This document shows, piece after piece, positions 24,603-36,759 of a stretch of DNA of 64,000 nucleotides. Under the pieces are notes generated by a model. That model had not been told where the DNA came from and made no database searches. It saw nothing but the letters and a program-made list of their open reading frames with translations. This DNA comes from Cordia subcordata (Eukaryota; Streptophyta; Magnoliopsida; Boraginales; Cordiaceae), in the NCBI GenBank assembly GCA_028554755.1, contig JAPTOF010000003.1, forward strand, positions 30,646,001 to 30,710,000, written 5' to 3'. Position 1 is the first letter of the stretch. Every line of letters starts with the position of its first letter. The position numbers were made by a program, and so were the translations under genes.

Positions 24603-27600
24603 ATGGTGGTGAAGATGATGAGGTGGAGGCCATGGCCTCCACTGTCAACCAAAAAATTCGAGGCCAAGATAATTGTCAAAAGTCTTAGGGGCTTTCACAT
24701 GATCATATCACCAGAAAATGGAGCTGAGAAGCCTCAAGAAGTTCCAAAATTAGCAGTTGAAATTAAGTGGAAAGGCTCAAAGGGGAATGCTTTGAGCTCT
24801 CTGAGAAGAAGTATTAGGAGAAACTTCACAAGGGAAGAATCTTTGAGAGAAGAAGACGATGGTGTTGGTGTTGTTGAATGGAATGAGGAGTTTCAGTGTG
24901 TATGTAACAACTTCATTGCTACCTACAAAGACGGTGCTTTTCATCCCTGGGAGGTTGTGTTTACATTGTTGAATGTGAGTACTCAATTGGATTTGACTTT
25001 TCTGATCCTTGACTAATTAAAGTTTGTTGCTTTCTTATCTTTTGGTCCATTAACAGTATTGGCTGGTTTTGTTGACTTCTCTTTTATCTGCCTTTTCTTT
25101 TTTTCACTTTCATGTAATTTATTTGGTTGCTTTAGTATGAAATATGATGCAAAAGACGATAAAGCATATATCTTTATCTTTCTTTAGTGTTTCTATGTAT
25201 TACTCTCTGACGGGTATGAATTTGCATTGATTTTATAAGACAAAGGATCAGTCTTTTATGATCACTGGCTTCTAATGATAACTTTTCCTGTTCTTTCTGT
25301 TCCTCTGTGCTGATGAATTTTTTAAGTGTCCAGGCTTTAGATATTGTGAATTCTGCTGAAATGTCTTCCATGAAATATGCCGGACGCTCGACAAAAAAAT
25401 TAAAAATATGATCAGACAGCACGAATAAATTTCTTTGTGAGATACTAGGATGAAATTCAGTGAGAAACATCTTGGACTCTAAAATTTGAAGCAAAAGAAT
25501 TCTTAATACGTGTATCTGCAAATATGTAATATAAAGTTCCCTTTTTCTACCCTTTTTGCTTGTTAAAATTACTTGATAATCTTTTCCTCCTTGAATAATG
25601 AATTATCTATGGAAATAGAGCGATTGTATGTTAAGTTACTTTATGTGAATTTGTTAGTATGACGATGCTATCATCCACATTGAATGGTATAAAATGCCTT
25701 TATGCTTTCTGGATAGCAATGACGAAATATTTACATTTGGGCCCATCAATTTGGTAGCTTGTGATTGTGATGTAATCTATCCAAGGGGTTGCACAATTAT
25801 TTCCTTTTTCTCCCTGGATGATAATCTTTGTGAGGAAAAAGTATTGGTGGAATATTCCATCAATAGTATATGACTATATTCTGTTCTTTCTCCATGATCT
25901 GTCATTTTTTATGATCAAGACTGCTATAAGATATGTGGTTCTTAATTTAATACTGGTTTATTTGTAAACCAAATGAAAGAAAAAGATAAGTACAGAAGGG
26001 GAAGGCTAATAAAAAGGAAAAAAAGGAACATATTTATTAGTATGTCATTAGGTACGAGTAACATATTTTCTCGCTTAATTGTTTCTCTGATTGCTTAGAA
26101 GCCTGCTGTCCACCGAGTGCTGGTCACACAACACTGGCTGATCATAACACAACGAGTCTTATTGTGTTTATATAACTAAATGATTTTCTTTTTCTATAAT
26201 TATTCATTAACTAACTAGGATTAAGTTTCAATCTGGCATTTTTGAAATTCCTGCCTTTGTTGTTTTACCTATGATGCCTTGGCTTAAAGACACTAACTCA
26301 TGTTGCTATATACCAGGGTTTGAACCAAGCTCCAAGTGGTAAGCTTCCCATCCTTGCTACTGCAGTACTGAACATTGCAGACTTCACATCTGCAGCTGAA
26401 GAGAAAGATATTGAGATTAGCATTCCTCTGCAAATTCCCAACTGCAACAATGACAATAGTCCTTCACTTTGTGTAAGCACAATTTGAATCATGTGCCTCA
26501 CTTTTTATCGTCCTGCATTTCCTTCAGTTACTATATTCTGTGAAAATTTTGCTTAAACATATTATCCATATTGCAGCTATCATTGAGACTTTTAGAATTG
26601 AGAACTGCCCAGGAACCTTCAGATGTAATGCAAAGACGATGTGTTTCTCTTTTGCCGACACCTGAAGTTTTGTCTGCAGAAAAAACTGAGGTCTCCCCTT
26701 TTATGGCCGGACTGAGTAAAGTGAAAATCTTCAAGGGATTGTCATCCACAAGACCTAAAAAGGCATCTCCTGAAGATGAAGGCAGTGATGGGCCGAACTC
26801 TATTAGAAGTGAGGATGTTGAGTACAATTATCCAATTGACACAGACTCACCAGGTGATATGGATGAAGGTGAAATAGAGGAAGAGGAGGATCTCAGTTTT
26901 AGTAACTCCTTTAACTATGGAACTTTGGCCTATGCAAACCATGCTGGAGAGTCATTCTACTCAAACTCAAGTGGCAGCGAAAATGAGGATTGGATCTACT
27001 ATAGCCATTGCAAGTCAGATATAGGGAGCTTGTATACTGAAGGTTCACCTAGATCAGTCCTTGATGAGTATTCTCAGAAAAGTTTGAGGCACAGAATTCT
27101 CCCTTGGAAGAAGAGGAGATTAAGCTTTAAAGCTAATAAAACCAAAGGAGAGCCACTGCTGAAAAAATATTATGGAGAGGAAGGTGGAGATGATATTGAT
27201 TTTGATCGACGACAGTTTAGCTCCTCTGATGAGTCCACTGTTGAGGTACACATCCATTCTTTTTGTTTTTTCTTATGTTTATTCTTTCTGACTATATTGT
27301 GTTTATTTTACTGATGATATTCATAGAAAAATTATTGTTATATTGCTTAGTTGTAGGTTTGGATTATTCTTTAGAATAGTTTTTTGTTTAAAGCACTGAA
27401 GATGATCTTATTAGTTGGCTGTTTCCTATTCTTTATGTGTAATCTTATGAATGTACTTACTCGTCACCTTGTTTTCTCTCTCTTGGATAATCCTCAACTG
27501 AGTCCTTTTTGTATCATTCTATCTTGCTGCAGAAGAAAACTGATTTGGATTCAAGTGCAAATCGACCTTCATTCTCTGAATTTGGAGATGACAATTTTGC

Positions 27601-28615
27601 TGTTGGAAGTTGGGAGCAGAAAGAGATAACCAGTCGTGATGGACACATGAAGTTGCAGACTAAAGTCTTCTTTGCTTCAATTGATCAGAGGAATGAAAAA
27701 GCTGCAGGTGAAAGCGCATGTACAGCCCTGGTTGCTGTAATTGCTGACTGGTTCCAATGTAATCAAGATGAAATGCCCATTAAGTCTCAACTTGACAGCC
27801 TGATTCGTGAAGGCTCATTTGAGTGGAGAAATCTCTGTGAGAACGAGACCTATGGAGAGCTTTTCCCTGACAAGCATTTTGACCTTGATACTGTTATCCA
27901 GGCTAAAGTTCGTCCACTGACTGTAGTGCCAGAGAAATCCTTCATTGGATTCTTCCATCCAGAAGGGATAGAAGATGGAGGATTTGATTTTCTCCAAGGT
28001 GCCATGTCCTTTGACAACATCTGGGATGAGATATCTCAGCCTCTTACTGACAGCCCTACCAACAGGGAATCCATGGTCTATATTGTTAGCTGGAATGACC
28101 ACTTTTTCATTCTGAAGGTTGAACGAGATGCATATTACATTATCGACACTCTGGGTGAAAGACTTTATGAGGGTTGCACCCAAGCCTTTATCCTCAAATT
28201 TGACAAGGACACAACAATCAAACAAGTAGCTAATAAGAGTCAACAACCAAATGAAACACCTAGTGACAAGGTGGAGCAAAGTGACACAAAGGAGGCGGTT
28301 ACTGAAAAATCTATTGCTGTCAGCACTGATGCTTCAACCGAAAATGAGGAAGAATTAACTGTTGTTTGCAGGGGTAAAGAATCTTGCAAAGAATATATTA
28401 AGAACTTCTTGGCAGCAATCCCCATAAGAGAATTACAGGTTGATCTGAAAAAGGGCTTGATGGCATCAACCCCCCTTCATCACCGGCTACAAATCGAATT
28501 CCACTATACAAAGCGCTTGCAGCAGGAGGTGGAATCCTTTTCAGAAGAACTGACACCAACTATGCCTGCAGTACTGCCACCAGAAGATGGTGGTGACCCA
28601 CAGGACTTACACTGA
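24603..28615 (+). CDS. NT-C2 (EEIG1/EHBP1 N-terminal) domain protein of plants
   Basis: Exons 24603-24974, 26317-26472, 26577-27245 and 27533-28615 are all phase 0 and give 759 residues. The first two exons form the NT-C2 domain (about residues 15-170): FEAKIIVKSLRGFHM, VEWNEEFQCVCNF-type strand, WEVVFTLLN and LPILATAVLNIADF. In other proteins this fold binds membranes or small GTPase partners; plant members such as the Arabidopsis At3g11760/At5g04860 type are uncharacterised. The third exon is acidic and probably disordered (EGEIEEEEDLSFSNSF). The last exon is a conserved globular part (ESACTALVAVIADWFQCNQ, SFDNIWDEISQPLTD, CKEYIKNFLAAIPIRELQVD). The ATG is the first after the CA-rich leader. 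Assignment is from domain look only; molecular function is not known to me. Confidence 0.85.
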
Positions 28616-28805
28616 GAGTTAAGCTAGCAATCTAACGACTTCTTGTCCTTGTATAGCATATCCAGCATAGTTTTGCCAATAATGAGATGTCCCTTGGTCC
28701 CTTTTTGAGGTCTTAATGACACATCCTCTCTTTGTACGATGCGCAAGCGTTGGGAGAGATTGATGTAAATGACTGAGTTAAGACTTGTGATGATATGTTT
28801 ATAGC

Positions 28806-28811
28806 AATAAA
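28806..28811 (+). terminator. AATAAA polyadenylation signal
   Basis: A canonical AATAAA lies 191 bp after the NT-C2 gene's stop codon, a normal distance for a plant 3' UTR. Confidence 0.5.
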
Positions 28812-29112
28812 GGTATGCAGCATCTCTTGCCTGAGTTAGCCCCTCAAGCTGCTTATTCTTTTTGTAGGCATTTAGTTATTTAATTTTAGTTCTTCGTTTG
28901 GATGATTCTGCTTCATATGGTCCCTCGCACATTTGAAGCATCAGTTGAAAGAAAATTATAGAGAACAAGTCAGTGAACTCAAATTTCTTGTTTGGTACTC
29001 AAATGAGGTGGCAACAATGGATAAAATAAAACGATAATGGTCAACTTTGTCTTTTTGAGAAATTCTAAAGCCATTTCTGTTTAACATGGTCTTTTTAATG
29101 TAATATAAAAAT

Positions 29113-29471
29113 TGAGTAAATTACATATTACCTCCTGTACTTTAACTTATTTAAACTATACTCTTAAACTATTAAAATTAACTAATTATTCCTCTATACT
29201 CTGATTTATGTATACCATACCCTCATGTAATATCAAAACTAGCTAATTACTCCTCTGAAATTCCTAAAAATGTGCAAAATACCCCTTAAAGTTTTCAAAA
29301 GTATGCAAAATACCCCACTAAAATATATGACGGGAAGAGGAATTTTGCACACTTTTAAAAACTTCATAGGGATAATTACCTAATTTTGATAATACAAGGA
29401 ATATAATGCACATAAATTAGAAGGTATAGTATAAATAGATTAGAATACGAGAAGTACCATGCAATTTACTC
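29113..29471. mobile_element. Inverted-repeat element, 359 bp, Mutator-type MITE
   Basis: The arms are palindromic across most of the element: GAGTAAATTACATATTACC at the left and GAGTAAATTGCATGGTACT at the right, reverse-complemented. The 9 bp sequence TATAAAAAT flanks both ends (29104-29112 and 29472-29480). A 9-11 bp duplication is the mark of Mutator-like elements. The element at 61135 looks like the same family. Confidence 0.72.
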
Positions 29472-29754
29472 TATAAAAATGATTAACCCATCTTCATCAG
29501 TTCTTAGAGTGATCTTTTCCCGCATTCTGTCCATCGTATGAAGTTTGCACAGATGTTGAATAATGCATTCGTAATATTATAATATTAAATTGCTTGTTAG
29601 GGGAAATGTGCTTTTTCATTTTCCGATACAAAACAAAAAGCATTTTCAGTCAATCACAAGTCTACTCAAGATGGCACTTTTAGAGTCAGAACTATATCAA
29701 GTCTCAAACAAGCAAGCAATGGGCAATAATCTTAGAAGGAAGTTGTTCAAGGAG

Positions 29755-30636
29755 GGATTTTTTATTTTTTTGACCCAATTTTTAATATATTGCGCAAAAA
29801 TAACCTGCTTTTGAATTAGATTTAAAAAATGACCCAATCTCTTTCTCGGAACGCGTCGGGCGCGTTCCCAAAATGCAGCCGGGTTCCCAGAACGCAGCCG
29901 GTGTTTTTGCAACTTTTTTTTTTTAACATACCTTATTTTTTTATTATGTATTTATGGGACGGTATTATACTTTTCCCTTATGCAGTTGTTTATGATCCGT
30001 AAATGCTTTTACTTCAGTATTATGGACATTATTTCAAGCTAAAGGCCGGTGCATTCGAAACAAGATGGATCGCTAAAATCAAGGTAGACGACGAAGGTGT
30101 ACAGCATGCAGTCAACAAAACCACACTGCTCCAACTTGCCCCAATAATCAAAATGCGCAGCGTACAGTTGTAATATTGAATGTTGTTATATAATATATAT
30201 TAATTGTAATCTAAGTAATCCTATTTAGTTGTAATCTTGTTTTGTTTACTTAGTTGTAATTTTGTAATGTTTTGTTTACAATTACAGTATAATGTTCACT
30301 TGAACAGAAAGAATTAAGTGTATAATGTCCAATTGATAATGTAGAATCCATAATGCTGAAATAAAAGCATCCACGGATCATAAATAACTGCATAAGATAA
30401 AAGCGTAATACCGTCACATAAATACATAATGAAAAAACAAAGTATGTTAAAAAAAAAAGTCGCAAAAACACCAACCGCGTTCTGGGAAAGCGACCACAAA
30501 CCCGGAACGCGGTCTCGTTCTGGGAACGCGCCCGACGCGTTCCTAGAACGAGATTGGGTCATTTTTTAAATCCAATCCAAAAATAAGTCATTTTTATACA
30601 GTATATTAAAAATTGAATCAAAAAAATTAAAAACCC
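29755..30636. mobile_element. Long-TIR Mutator-type element, 882 bp, with CpG-rich inner arms
   Basis: An exact 10 bp duplication GTTCAAGGAG flanks it (29745-29754 and 30637-30646). The ends are GGATTTTTTATTTTTTTGAC and, reverse-complemented, GGGTTTTTAATTTTTTTGAT. Inverted similarity runs for roughly 280 bp from each side. The arms contain unusual CpG-rich blocks (GGAACGCGTCGGGCGCGTTC near 29846 and its partner near 30518) in AT-rich surroundings. No transposase frame is visible, so it is non-autonomous. Confidence 0.8.
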
Positions 30637-30831
30637 GTTCAAGGAGAAGAAAGAAGCTGATAGATGGAGTGATAATACCAACTATAAAGACGGTTACATA
30701 TATAAATGTATGATCCTCCACTTTGACATTTTTAAAATGATTCAGCTTCTAATTCGAGCTGAAATGGTTTGAAATTAAGCTCCACTAGCATAATTACAAT
30801 CAAGAAAGTTCCATCTAATGACTCCTGTACT

Positions 30832-33800
30832 TTAATCATCTCCATCTGAGCAGAGCTGAGAAGCGAGTTTGACTACTCCCCACATAGGTGCATCATTCTG
30901 CAAGGACAAGTGGAATTAAAGCAGAAAAGAAGCAAAGTTATATAGCAAAGAGTCTCTCTCTCTCTCTCTCGCTCTCTCTCCCTCCCTGCCTCCAGGACGC
31001 CATGTATACTGATTTCAAAGGCAAGAGATCTATCTTCCCCTAACAGGTTTACTGTTTCACATGAACTTCGAGGAGATGAACGTATCCATCATTTTTCAAG
31101 ATGAGACATAGTTCTATCTTCCTATCTTTTCACAAATTATGGCTTTAAACCATATGCAAATTAGAAAAATAAATAAATCTTAGTCACAGGTTCACTATCA
31201 CATTGAGCACAAGGGAAGAGGAATTGATCTTTGGATTAAACCCAACTCATGGAAGTTGCACTAACCAGATATACGACATCAAAGGCTTTCTGGTAGCTAT
31301 CAAGAGATTTCTCTATGTTGTCATTCCTGCAACAAGGTATTTTCCAAGATGAAGCAACTTGCTATTGGCAATTGAAACTAACTATAAGCAAACAAGTAAA
31401 GCATAAGATGAACTCCATTATTTTATTTGAGGAGCACACGCGTGCTTCTGAAAGTTGAAAAGAAATATTCTTCATTTTTGCATAATGATTAGCAATTTTG
31501 TTTGACAAATTTTAGATGGAAGAGAAGTGATTACTGGAATAACCAATTCGAGATGAATATACAAACAAATTCTGGTCAATTATCTTTCACTTACAGAAAT
31601 CCCACAGAAATTCGTGTTTCATAGTTCAGACCATCAGACATTCCCAAATCTCCAATGTGATCACCAAGAAGCAGCACATTAGTTCTCTTCCTTACTGAAG
31701 CACTGTCATTGTTGACTCCATTGACATCACCTAATTTTTCATGCAGCGGTGCAGCCATATCAAGGGCATGCTCATTTTTGTTCAGACTGTGAATTGTTTT
31801 CCCTGTTAGGTAACACAAAGGAACGTTTAATAACTAATACAAATGAGGGACCATTACGAACATCTCTAGTTATACACAGAGAATCTTGTTTCAATTCTTT
31901 AGAAAGTATTCCTATGTAAAGTTGGGTACCACATAAGATAACTCTCTGTATTAACTACATGTTTGTGAAGAATTAGACAATATTTCAAATCTCAAAAACG
32001 TCTATAAGATCCTAAAAGGTAAGGTATAATGCACAGAATGTTACTTAGTTACACTGAAAGGCATATCCATGAAAATTTACGCCTCACTTGGAGCTTGACC
32101 GTATGATAAAAAAATAAAAACCACATCAGAATATGATTTCAAAATAAGAAAGGAGAATCCTTGTTCCTCAAAGTATATAAGAAGCATTTATACCTTTAAA
32201 TGAAACTAGCTGGCCATCATCGTCAAACACCATTTGGTTGGATACAATCCTAATATTCTTGAAAGACCTGTGTAGTTTCTGCCTGAGAACCTGTTATTGC
32301 AATCAGAAAAAGGATCCAGTAAGGAGCAGTGTAGATCACGTTAACAGACTGGAATCTAGGGCCAATGCACTTTCAGGAAAACTAACCTCCTCTATTATAT
32401 CAGCTAGCCCTGCAGAAAATATAAGAACGGGAACTTCTTTCTCCTGCAAGGTGTCAGCAAAAGGAGACAGCCAGGTTGAAATCCTTCACAATCAATAATC
32501 GACTAAACACACGGTCGGGTTGAAGTCCTTCATAATCAATAATCGGCTAAATAATTCTTTACAAAATATGCATATAATTAATTCTGCAATTTTTATGAAT
32601 AGGTATATTCACTGAGACACACAAAAAGGGAGGAGTGATTGACAAGGACCTCATGGCATGTAGCCATGTTGATGAGTTTTTAATTTTGTTCACCAATTAC
32701 AGCATAACTTCAAACTAAATTCAGACAGTCTATGCGCAAGATACGACTATCAGGCTCCTAAATAACCACTAATTGATCAACTTCTTGGATGGTTGGCCAA
32801 AGGATCACAAAGTTCTGCAAAATGCAAAAAGTTAATTAGGTGTAGTTCACTGTTACCTCCAAAAGCTCAAAAAGATCAATTACACCCTCCCTAAAAGCAA
32901 TTGTTGCCTTGGCCACTGAAGTCCTAATATCATTGTAAGTAAGACCTCCTTCAATAAGAAGTGCATGAGTTTTTCCCCACCTGCATGCATTCAATTGGCC
33001 ACTTGAGATGCATCGTAATCCACATGCACTTAATAGAAAATTTTACTTCATTTAAGTACCTCAATATTGATGGTTCTAGGAGTTGACTCTTAAAACTTCT
33101 AGTGCAAAATACACTTGACATGTAGGACTTGGATGAAGTCAGATTATCTGACTGCTAGTTATAATAAACAATGAAATAACATACCACTCTTCCATGAGCT
33201 TGGTTTTCTCCTCAAGTGGAATTGTTGGGTTAAATTCTAGTGGATGATAATGTTCATAAAGTTTCTCCCTCTTGACGTCATATTCAGGATTTGTCTGTTG
33301 CAATAGGCCATGACTGCCTACATATTTGGTTTTACGAATCATTCAATTATTACTAGAAATCCATGAGAATCGATTATTTCTTCAAATCAAGAAAAATAAA
33401 TAAATAATAACCATAATTCTAAGTCCTAAGAAATCAGATCTCTTCTAATTCTGCCGACGTGTATCTTGGAGACCGAGAACGGTAGAAAAATTCCAGAGTA
33501 GGAAAATTGGCAACATACTATGTCCCCGACGACCCTCTATCCAGTACTTTGTTAATGTGGCATCAAAATCTGCAATCACCTGATGTTTTAACACAAAAAC
33601 AAGATATTAGTACTCTAGAAGCATAGACTGAAAAACATAAAATTGTGATAGAATGAAGAGATAATTCAACAGGAAGTGCAAATAAAAGGCCCATATCTCA
33701 GAAAATGAAGGATCATATTAAATAAAGTCCATTGTGCAAAAGTTAACACCAGAATCTAAAAGACCATGTCAAAATGGTAGTTGCAAGAGCTACAAATAAG

Positions 33801-34706
33801 AGACCTGAAAGAAAGGTCAAATGGCCATTTCCTGACCCAAGACAAAAAGCCAAGTCCTAAAATCAGTAGTATGAGACAAGAAAAGTAGCAAACCAAGAAA
33901 GAGGGCATATTTGTGAGCTCACTAATAGCATATAGTGACCATTTGACTAAGAAAAAATTCCGCTTCAAGACCATCAATTTACAAGTTACCATGTTAGCAG
34001 GAATATTTGCCTATATCATTAGTCCTGAAGACCACTACATTTTACTACTTACGAACATTCTTCACTTTTTCATACAGACAAGTACTCCTTCAATATTAAT
34101 AGACAATAGTTTCCCTAGAAAAATGTCTACCTGATTTATCTACTAAAAATAAGCCATCATTTCCCTGAAAACATGCCATTAGAAGAACAACCTGAGAGAG
34201 TTCACCATAATCCCATAATCTGAAAGTGCACAGAAAGATGAATTAATAATAAATGAACTACATTTCAGAACACAAACCAACCACTTAGCAGCTCTGGACA
34301 GAGAACTTCTTTTGCTAATTTTGTAAACAGAAATTCAGAAACTCCAGTTAATCAATTCTAGAAACTAATCCAAGGTCATACACGTAATCACAGTTCTTAA
34401 ATAGTTCAATTGACTATTCTATCTTGGCCTCAAGTATAACATCTCACATGATTAACCCGAGACATCACTTAAACCATAGAATTTACTCGAGACTTTGCAC
34501 TCATATCATGCCTTCCACCAATGTGAAAATATATACATATATCCCTCCAGAAATTATAAGATAAAATAAACAAACAAATGGAGATTAAAAACAAAGAAGA
34601 CCTGTAGCTTTGCGGGACCAGCAAGGCGAACAGCAGATATTTTCTTCCGAAGCAACTGAGGATCACCCACCACAACCTCCGAGCCATCAGCTACCAAATT
34701 CTCCAT
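30832..34706 (-). CDS. 7-methylguanosine-phosphate / pyrimidine 5'-nucleotidase (HAD fold)
   Basis: Nine exons on the minus strand, in order: 34706-34602, 33579-33519, 33317-33185, 32980-32857, 32443-32387, 32290-32194, 31802-31595, 31326-31266 and 30897-30832. All phases agree; 268 residues. The family (cytosolic 5'-nucleotidase III, UMPH-1 type) removes phosphate from nucleoside monophosphates, including m7GMP from mRNA caps. HAD motif I is IADFDATLTKYW (about residues 37-48; nucleophile and acid Asp), motif II is IFSAGL, and motif III/IV is LLLGDHIGDLGMSDG. The end is NDAPMWGVVKLASQLCSDGDD. An in-frame ATG exists upstream at 34778, but TTCTTGCAG at 34717-34709 looks like the acceptor of a 5' UTR intron, so the ATG at 34706 is preferred. 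Substrate choice between m7GMP and pyrimidine monophosphates cannot be read from sequence. Confidence 0.88.
30952..30980. repeat. (TC)n microsatellite in the last nucleotidase intron
   Basis: An almost pure TC dinucleotide run with one GC break, inside the intron 30898-31265. On the coding strand this is a GA run. Confidence 0.8.
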
Positions 34707-36759
34707 TTTGCTGCAAGAAAACACCCTTCTGGATAAAGGGTGTAAATCAAAATCAAGAATGGTTATGCATGTGTACAATCATATAGCATTTAGTGTGGAA
34801 TTATGTGTGTTGTGTGTGAAGAACATCAAGAACATCAAGAACCTGAAACAGAAATGTGGGGGAATAGTGAAGCCAGAAAGAGATTGGCAGCAAATGTTGT
34901 TCCTGGTGATGTTAATGTTAATATTAATGTTACGAAGCCGATAATAAGCCATGTCACATTTTGAGGCGTACGAGAGAGAGAGACTCTGTAAATAGTGTTT
35001 GCTATTTTTTTTTTTTTTTTGGGGTTCTTTTCTGTCAGATCTGCTCTTTTACTAAAGGAGTTTTTTTTTTTTGGGGTTCAACATATTGTTACGGCCAACT
35101 GCAGAAATTAAACAAGAGAAATAAATTCTGAAATGATCCTTAAAGAACGTAGCTTGTACGGACTAACCTATAAGACCTGTTCTTTCGATGGATAAGATAA
35201 TATATATTAATTTTTTAAAAGGGTTAAATTCAAAAAAGTCTTTAAAGTTGTCGTTTAATTTTAAATTACTCTTTATTATTTTATAAAGTTTAAATTAATC
35301 CTCAATGTTTCAAAATATAATTAAATTGGTCCCTAATATTTGAAAAAATTCATACTAATCCTCAATATTTCACAATCTTGTTCAAATTAATCTTTTTGAC
35401 TTTACTCATTTTGGGGACTAGTTTAAATGACTTTGTAAAACATTGAGGACTAATTTGAACTTTTTTAAATAATGGAGATTAATTTGTACTTTTTCAAACA
35501 ATGAGTACTAATTTAAAAAAATATGATAATATTGGAGACTTTTTGTATAATTTTCCCTTTTTGAAAACTATTGTTCATGGGATTTCGTGAACTAAGTGAC
35601 TAGTAATTTTAATGATCGAGCAGTATCATAATTTTAGGATACAAATTTTTATTTCTAAATATCATGTGCAATTTAGGTTTGGTTCTTGTTAGTTACACCA
35701 TCATAAATTTTGCGCATTTGTTTTTTTTTTTTTCCCTCTTAGATATGCTAACATGTAGATATACTTTACATAAACAAAGAAAATAACGACATAAGTTGAT
35801 ATAATGCTCTTAAATGATGAACTATGTTCTTTACTGATTTTAAAACTTAATTCATTATTTCAACACGACAAACATCTAGATTAAGAATATACTATAATTT
35901 TTTTTCCTACTTTTTGTACTTCTTGCCAATATAGAAGTTCATTGTGTTTCGTTCTTAGTTCTTCCCATGTCCCTGTTGTAACCTCACTTTATTTGATTTT
36001 AATTGCTAGGTTCTTCTTTTATATGATGCCAAATTATAACCATGCATGATGCAGTACCCATCTAGTCTTTGGTCCTTTTTTTGTCAAAAAAAACCTCCAT
36101 TCATCCGAGAAAAAATCATACATAGCTAACTAATTCTTGTGGGAGCCAAATCAGTTTTTAACAAATTTTCAAGGGGAAGGGGAATATTTGACACTCAATT
36201 TAGGGGCAAATAGTTTCTCAATTTCTCTTTAGGTGTCCAGATCACATGGCCTATTTAACAGTACTACGAATGCAACGGAATTTGGGAAATCTCTGTTCTA
36301 GTTGTACATGTGCTAGCAAAGACCACTATGGCAAAATGTTTTTTCCACAAAGATCTAGCCATGGCTATGGAAGCAAAACAGAAAAAATACCACTACCTTC
36401 CTGTGTTCATTCAATTTGATCTGTATTAACTTTATCTTCGGCTGCATATATACAGAATTCTTGACCAAAAGGACCATTCATCTATGCCACCATTTCAAGT
36501 TTAACCATGTTTATTTTTCCGGAAGAATTATTGAAGAGTTTATAACATAAAAAAGAACAGAATAGTTTGAATAGTTCACCAAAGTTCTACATTTGTGAAC
36601 TCGAAAATTCATTTCTCATTTATAACAAGTACAAAACATACTACATTTATCTTCTGTTTCCAGCTTAATGAAACAAATCAAAGAATATACATCGTTTCAG
36701 ATGTAATACACACCCCACAAATCTAGAAAAAATACTAGGATTGACAAAGGTGTACAAGA
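34707..36759. other. Promoter side of the nucleotidase gene and 3' flank of the glutaredoxin-like gene
   Basis: No coding sequence is supported. 34707-35060 is the likely leader and promoter of the minus-strand nucleotidase gene, with two poly-T runs near 35005 and 35062. A Mutator-type MITE lies at 35221-35557. The rest is AT-rich DNA with nothing recognisable. The final 150-200 bp is probably the 3' UTR of the next minus-strand gene. Confidence 0.5.
35221..35557. mobile_element. Inverted-repeat element, 337 bp, Mutator-type MITE
   Basis: Left end GGGTTAAATTCAAAAAAGTC; right end, reverse-complemented, GGGAAAATTATACAAAAAGT. The inner arms share repeated CTCAATRTTT and GAGGACTAATTTGAAC-type blocks in inverted order. 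The flanks are TTTTTTAAAA (35211-35220) and TTTTTGAAAA (35558-35567), a 10 bp duplication with one mismatch. Confidence 0.65.

Larger units (their letters stand above)
28616..30831. other. Intergenic DNA made largely of two inverted-repeat elements
   Basis: This stretch holds the 3' UTR of the NT-C2 gene, the 359 bp element at 29113, the 882 bp element at 29755, and the 3' flank of the convergent nucleotidase gene. No coding sequence is supported. Confidence 0.6.

Noticed and set aside
30314..30562. 82-codon frame with Arg/Ser/Gly text
   Set aside because: Lies in the inverted arm of the 882 bp element and has its mirror on the other side; no transposase similarity.
34707..34778. Upstream in-frame ATG of the nucleotidase gene
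   Set aside because: A good acceptor TTCTTGCAG lies between it and the preferred ATG, so this stretch is probably intron.
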